DNA of 17,012 nt from Acidobacteriota bacterium (GTDB taxonomy: Bacteria > Acidobacteriota > Terriglobia > Terriglobales > Acidobacteriaceae). The notes under the pieces are model-generated. The model had not been told where the DNA came from and made no database searches. It saw only the letters and a program-made list of their open reading frames with translations. The stretch lies in the NCBI GenBank assembly GCA_021799405.1, contig JAJZAL010000106.1:1-17012 (forward strand), written 5' to 3'. This document shows positions 13,620-17,012 of the stretch, piece after piece. A program made the position numbers and the translations under genes. Each line of letters begins with the position of its first letter. Positions within the stretch are counted from its first letter, which is position 1.

Positions 13620-14624
13620 GTGAGGTCCGCTTTGAAGCAGCTTCCCCTGTTTGCCTCCCTTGTCCTTGCGTCTTCCATGATGCCCGCCGCTTTCGCACAA
13701 TCCGCCCGCCTTCTTGTCGCGCAAAAAGGCGACCACAGCCTCGGCATCGTCGATCCCGTCGCCGGCAGGCGCCTTGCCTCCGTGCCCGAGGGCGGCATTA
13801 CCGGACACGAGGTAGCCGCCTCGCCCGACGGCCGCCTGGCTTATGTGCCCATCTACAGCGATGCCGGCGTGGGCAAGCCGGGAACCAACGGCCGCAAGAT
13901 GGTGGTCATCGACATCGCTGCGCAGAAGATCGTCGACACGGTTGACTTCGGTCGCGGCGTGCGCCCCCACTGCCCCATCTTCGGGCCGAAGGACGGCCTG
14001 CTCTACGTCACCACCGAGCTCGAGCATGCAGTCACCATCATTGATCCGAAGACGCTCAAGATCATCGGCTCCATCCCCACCGGCCAGCCGGAGAGCCACA
14101 TGCTGGCCATCTCGCACGACGGCCGCCGCGGCTACACCGCCAACGTCGGTCCCGGTACCGTCTCTGTGCTCGACATGCAGGCGCACAAGCTGCTCAAGAT
14201 CATCCCCATCTCCGGCAATACGCAGCGCATCTCTGTCTCCATGGACGACCGCTGGGCCTTCACCGCCGACCAGACCCAGCCGCGGATGGCGGTCATTGAT
14301 ACCGCGGCCGAGAGCGTCAAACACTGGGTGCCGCTTGACGGGCTCGGCTACGGCAGCGCGCCCACCCTCGACGGCCGCTGGCTGCTGATGGCGATCCCCG
14401 CCAAAGATGCGGTGGATGTAGTGGACCTGAAGACGATGAAGGTCGCGCGCTCGGTGCCGGTCTGCGCCGATCCGCAGGAGGTGCTGATGCGCCCCGGCGG
14501 CAAAGCCGCCTATGTCTCCTGCATGAGAAGCAACCAGGTCGCGGAAATCGATCTGGAGACGTGGAAGATGACGCGCGCCATCGACACCGGCAAGGCTTCG
14601 GACGGGCTGGCGTGGGCGCAGTGA
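13620..14624 (+). CDS. Secreted YVTN-type beta-propeller protein
   Basis: The start is GTG 13620 or TTG 13632. The TTG has GTGAGG 6 nt upstream and gives a standard signal peptide (KQLPLFASLVLASSMMPAAFAQ), so either may be right. The product has up to 334 residues. After cleavage near AFAQ-S, repeated blades of the YVTN/lactonase-like propeller follow: ARLLVAQKGDHSLGIVDPVA, HEVAASPDGRLAYV, GLLYVTTELEHAVTIIDPKT, HMLAISHDGRRGYTANVGPG, RISVSMDDRWAFTADQTQPR, APTLDGRWLLMAIPAKDAVD, VLMRPGGKAAYVSCMRSNQV. Each blade has the hydrophobic-hydrophobic-D core and a final V-x-D-L/I strand. Such proteins act in the periplasm or outside as binding scaffolds or lactonase-like enzymes; no catalytic set can be assigned. 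The gene converges on sucB, 6 nt away. Confidence 0.88.
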   Translation: MRSALKQLPLFASLVLASSMMPAAFAQSARLLVAQKGDHSLGIVDPVAGRRLASVPEGGITGHEVAASPDGRLAYVPIYSDAGVGKPGTNGRKMVVIDIAAQKIVDTVDFGRGVRPHCPIFGPKDGLLYVTTELEHAVTIIDPKTLKIIGSIPTGQPESHMLAISHDGRRGYTANVGPGTVSVLDMQAHKLLKIIPISGNTQRISVSMDDRWAFTADQTQPRMAVIDTAAESVKHWVPLDGLGYGSAPTLDGRWLLMAIPAKDAVDVVDLKTMKVARSVPVCADPQEVLMRPGGKAAYVSCMRSNQVAEIDLETWKMTRAIDTGKASDGLAWAQ

Positions 14625-14630
14625 ACTCGC

Positions 14631-16238
14631 TCACCCGATCTCGCCGTCCCAATTCTCCAGCGCCTTTTTGAACTCCGTCATGAACTTCCCTGCGTCGGCG
14701 CCGTCGATGAGGCGGTGATCGAAGCCCAGGCAGAAGCGCTGTACCGACCGGATGGCAATCGTATCGTTGCCCTCGGCATCGGTCAGCACGACGGGCTCCT
14801 TGCCCAGGCCTCCGATGGCCAGGATCGCCGAGTCCGGGTGGTTGATGATCGGCGTGCCGAACTCCTCGCCGAAGATGCCGGAGTTGGTCAGCGAGAACGT
14901 CGAGCCGCCCACCTCGCTGGGCAGCAACTTCTTGGAGCGGGCGCGCGCGGCAAGATCGGCAATGGCGCGGGCCAGACCCAGGAAGCTCCGCTCCTCGGCC
15001 TGCCGGATCACCGGCACAATCAGTCCCCACTCCAGCGCCACCGCAATCCCCAGGTTGACGTTCGCGTGATAGCGGATCGCATTGGATTCCAGCGCCGCGT
15101 TCACAATGGGGAACTTCCGCAGCGCGATAATCGCCGCGGTGGCAATGAACGGCATGTAGGTGAGCTTGACGCCGTGGCGCTGCTCGAAGCTGGCCTTCTC
15201 GCGCTCGCGCAGCCGCACAATGCGTGTCATGTCCACCTTGAAGACGGTATGAACGTGCGGCATCGTCTGCATGCTTTCCACCATGCGCTGGGCGATGAGG
15301 GCGCGCATCTTGGAAAGAGGCACCAGCTCGCCGGGCAACGCGGGAGCAACCGGAGCGCCAGGCGGCGGAGCCGCGGGCGCTGCTGCGGGAGCGGCCGCAG
15401 CGCCGCGCGGCGCGCCCTCGGCAATGTAGCGCAGAATGTCTTCCTTGGTAATGCGGCCCTCTGAACCCGTGCCGCGCACCCGGGCCAGGTCAACATGGTT
15501 CTCCTCGGCGATGCGCCGCACCAGCGGCGACGAGCGAATGCGTCCTCCTGCGCTCACCGGCTCCGCCGGCGCCTCGACCGCCGGTGCAGCCGCCGGTGCG
15601 GATACCTCTGCGGCTGCCGCCTGAACCGGCGCCGCCTTCGCTGCGGGAACCGCCGCGCCGCCGATCACCGCGACCACCGTATTTACCTGAACCGTCGTTC
15701 CCTCAGCAACCCTGATCTCGCTCACCACGCCCGCAACCGGAGCGGGAATCTCGGCATCCACCTTGTCGGTGGAGATTTCAAAGAGCGGCTCGTCCTTCTC
15801 GACCACGTCTCCGGCCTTCTTGAGCCATCTCGTAATCGTGCCTTCGAAGATGGATTCGCCCATCTGCGGCATCACGACCTCAACCGCCCCCGCGGATGGA
15901 GCAGCAGCAGGCGCAGACCCTGATGCAGCCGGCTGCGCGGCTGGCGCTGCCGCGGCCTGCGCATGATCCGCCGCGGCTGGCGCACCCTTCACCGCCGCCC
16001 CGCCTTCGGCCACGACCGCTACCACCGTATTCACCTGGACCGTCGTGCCTTCAGAAACCTTGATCTCGCTGAGCACGCCGGCCACCGGCGAGGGAATCTC
16101 GGCGTCGACCTTGTCGGTGGAGATTTCGAAGAGCGGCTCATCCTTCTCGACCACGTCGCCGGCTTTCTTGAGCCACCGGGTAATGGTGCCCTCAAAGATC
16201 GATTCGCCCATCTGGGGCATGATCACGTCAGTTGGCAT
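14631..16238 (-). CDS. sucB: 2-oxoglutarate dehydrogenase E2, dihydrolipoyllysine succinyltransferase
   Basis: This E2 subunit transfers the succinyl group to CoA in the citric-acid-cycle complex. ATG 16238 follows CGGAGAAAA; an open frame continues upstream to 16325 without homology. The 535 residues hold two lipoyl domains (about 2-80 and 118-196), with the lipoylated lysine in EISTDKVDAEIP at K43 and K159. Ala/Pro-rich linkers separate them from the E1/E3-binding domain (RSSPLVRRIAEENHVDLARV, 235-254, to about 274) and the catalytic acyltransferase domain (about 303-535). H508 and D512 in DHRLIDGADAG are the catalytic pair. Two lipoyl domains and the STDKVDAEIP motif resemble SucB of actinobacteria and related groups. 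A branched-chain (bkdB) or other E2 cannot be excluded without E1 neighbours. It lies downstream of lipB, with its own promoter candidate. Confidence 0.9.
   Translation of the reverse strand: MPTDVIMPQMGESIFEGTITRWLKKAGDVVEKDEPLFEISTDKVDAEIPSPVAGVLSEIKVSEGTTVQVNTVVAVVAEGGAAVKGAPAAADHAQAAAAPAAQPAASGSAPAAAPSAGAVEVVMPQMGESIFEGTITRWLKKAGDVVEKDEPLFEISTDKVDAEIPAPVAGVVSEIRVAEGTTVQVNTVVAVIGGAAVPAAKAAPVQAAAAEVSAPAAAPAVEAPAEPVSAGGRIRSSPLVRRIAEENHVDLARVRGTGSEGRITKEDILRYIAEGAPRGAAAAPAAAPAAPPPGAPVAPALPGELVPLSKMRALIAQRMVESMQTMPHVHTVFKVDMTRIVRLREREKASFEQRHGVKLTYMPFIATAAIIALRKFPIVNAALESNAIRYHANVNLGIAVALEWGLIVPVIRQAEERSFLGLARAIADLAARARSKKLLPSEVGGSTFSLTNSGIFGEEFGTPIINHPDSAILAIGGLGKEPVVLTDAEGNDTIAIRSVQRFCLGFDHRLIDGADAGKFMTEFKKALENWDGEIG
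15744..16220 (-). repeat. Internal duplication of the lipoyl domain in sucB
   Basis: The codons for 43 identical residues (MPQMGESIFEG... to ...DKVDAEIP) occur at 16092-16220 and again at 15744-15872. The DNA copies differ at many synonymous sites (about eleven in a 75-nt stretch compared by eye), so this is an old duplication kept identical at protein level. Confidence 0.9.
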
Positions 16239-16289
16239 GGGGTTTTCTCCGCGATGCGGGACACATATGTGCCCTCTGTGCCCTGCCGG

Positions 16290-16320
16290 ATTATAAATCT
16301 CGCCGCACAAAGCGGCCGAA
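16290..16320 (-). promoter_or_regulatory. Promoter candidate for sucB
   Basis: On the minus strand a perfect TATAAT (plus positions 16290-16295) lies about 52 nt before the sucB start and just after lipB. TTCGGC (16315-16320) is a weak -35 at a 19-nt spacing. This would let sucB be transcribed separately from lipB. Confidence 0.4.
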
Positions 16321-16334
16321 CTCATGGGCGGCGC

Positions 16335-17012
16335 TCAAGCCCGCACCGGACGATCCTTCCCGTGCGCCAGCCGCTCGACTTCCGCCGGAATCCGCAGCGG
16401 CGTATCTTCCGCAGGAAACTCCTGGGTCTCTGCAGCTTGCGCCTGAGCGCGTAGCGCCTCCAGGCTCTCCACGGCCAGTACCTGTTCGCCAAAAACCATT
16501 CCGAACTGCCGCGCCGCCTGGTGTGCCACCGCCTCCAGGCCGGGCAATTCCTCCGGCCGAGCAACCTCGCGCTCAAGGCTCGTCACCGGCCGATCGGTGA
16601 TCCCGCAGGGGTTGATCAGAGCAAAGTCGCGCAGGTCGGTCGTCACATTGAACGCGAAGCCATGCGAAGTGATGCCGCGCGAAACGTGAATGCCGATTGC
16701 GGCGATCTTGCGTCCCGGCCCGCCGCTCTCGTCCAGAAAGCAACCCTCCACGGGCCTCCCGCACCAGACGCCCGTCAGGCAGGCGATCCTTCCGGCCTGC
16801 ACGCCGAAGACTCCGCAGAGCCGGATCAGCGCCTCCTCCATCCTGCGAACAAAATCCACTGGTCCCATGCGCACGCCGCTCGCGGTATGCAGGCTGCGCA
16901 GGTCGAAAATGGGGTAGCCGACAAGCTGGCCCGGCCCGTGATAGGTCACGTCGCCGCCGCGGTTGATCTGGTGCAGTATCACACCGCGGCTGGCCAGCAA
17001 CTCGTTGGAGGC
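16335..17012 (-). CDS. lipB: Octanoyltransferase LipB (5' end outside the window)
   Basis: LipB moves octanoate from acyl carrier protein to the lipoyl-domain lysine of E2 and related proteins, the first step of lipoate assembly. The frame is open to the window edge (226 codons including stop), so the N-terminus is missing. Visible motifs are RGGDVTYHGPGQLVGYPIFD (the conserved RGG.vTyHgpGQ block), GRKIAAIGIHVSRGITSHGF with the catalytic Lys, AFNVTTDL, and INPCGITDRPVTSLE with the active-site Cys. After about residue 190 of the visible part the C-terminal tail (ALRAQAQAAETQEFPAEDTP) is longer and more polar than in the E. coli enzyme. It lies 96 nt upstream of sucB on the same strand, placing the modifying enzyme next to its substrate. 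Confidence 0.96.
   Translation of the reverse strand, partial: ASNELLASRGVILHQINRGGDVTYHGPGQLVGYPIFDLRSLHTASGVRMGPVDFVRRMEEALIRLCGVFGVQAGRIACLTGVWCGRPVEGCFLDESGGPGRKIAAIGIHVSRGITSHGFAFNVTTDLRDFALINPCGITDRPVTSLEREVARPEELPGLEAVAHQAARQFGMVFGEQVLAVESLEALRAQAQAAETQEFPAEDTPLRIPAEVERLAHGKDRPVRA

Noticed and set aside
16263..16272. CACATATGTG palindrome upstream of sucB
   Set aside because: Perfect for only 10 bp with mismatched flanks and no paired regulator nearby; not enough to call an operator.
1..17012. CRISPR array, tRNA, rRNA, transposase or phage genes
   Set aside because: No regularly spaced repeats, no tRNA-like cloverleaf and no mobile-element proteins were seen on either strand.

Overview
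The window is about 17 kb of GC-rich chromosomal DNA with no rRNA, tRNA, CRISPR array or transposase that I can see. The organism is most likely an acidobacterium (Acidobacteriota, Terriglobia type). This is an inference from the GC-rich genes with Shine-Dalgarno starts, the chain of ECF sigma factor, zf-HC2 anti-sigma factor, LiaF-like and DUF4097 genes, the HicB/HicA variant, and a dispersed 'TGTCATCCTGAG...CCGAAGGATC' repeat of the kind I associate with these genomes. No 16S or marker search was possible.

Layout. 1-303 (-) is the N-terminal part of a nucleotidyltransferase cut by the window edge, followed upstream on the same strand by a broken gene tail (331-510). 540-2381 (+) holds a DUF218/YdcF-like membrane protein, a small two-helix membrane protein and an outer-membrane beta-barrel protein. 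2695-3954 (+) is glgC, ADP-glucose pyrophosphorylase. 4087-4740 (+) is an unrecognised membrane-anchored protein. 4741-5005 is non-coding and carries a REP-like hairpin repeat. 5006-5964 (-) is a two-gene unit with a six-helix membrane protein and a small winged-helix regulator, with a perfect 18-bp palindrome upstream that is a good operator candidate. 5965-6529 has no convincing intact gene and may contain decayed minus-strand coding sequence.

6530-10893 (+) is the centrepiece. It is a tightly packed five-gene operon: ECF sigma factor, zinc-finger membrane anti-sigma factor, a B-box/TM2-like/LiaF-like membrane protein, a small LiaF-like membrane protein, and a large membrane-anchored DUF4097 (toast-rack) protein. 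Neighbours overlap or nearly touch, and the operon ends at a good rho-independent terminator. Its make-up suggests a self-regulated cell-envelope stress module related to Lia/Psp systems but with no PspA gene here.

11012-11674 (+) is a cytidylate-kinase-like P-loop protein, facing alr (alanine racemase, 11690-12889, -). 13040-13490 (+) is a hicB-hicA toxin-antitoxin pair in which hicA has no ATG, GTG or TTG start but a CTG behind a good ribosome binding site. 13620-14624 (+) is a secreted YVTN beta-propeller protein. On the minus strand 14631-16238 is the E2 subunit of 2-oxoglutarate dehydrogenase (two lipoyl domains), preceded by lipB (16335 to beyond the window end), which makes the lipoyl precursor that this E2 needs.

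The most interesting points are the sigma-factor/LiaF/DUF4097 operon, the operator palindrome of the winged-helix unit, the CTG-started hicA, and the two broken-gene zones.
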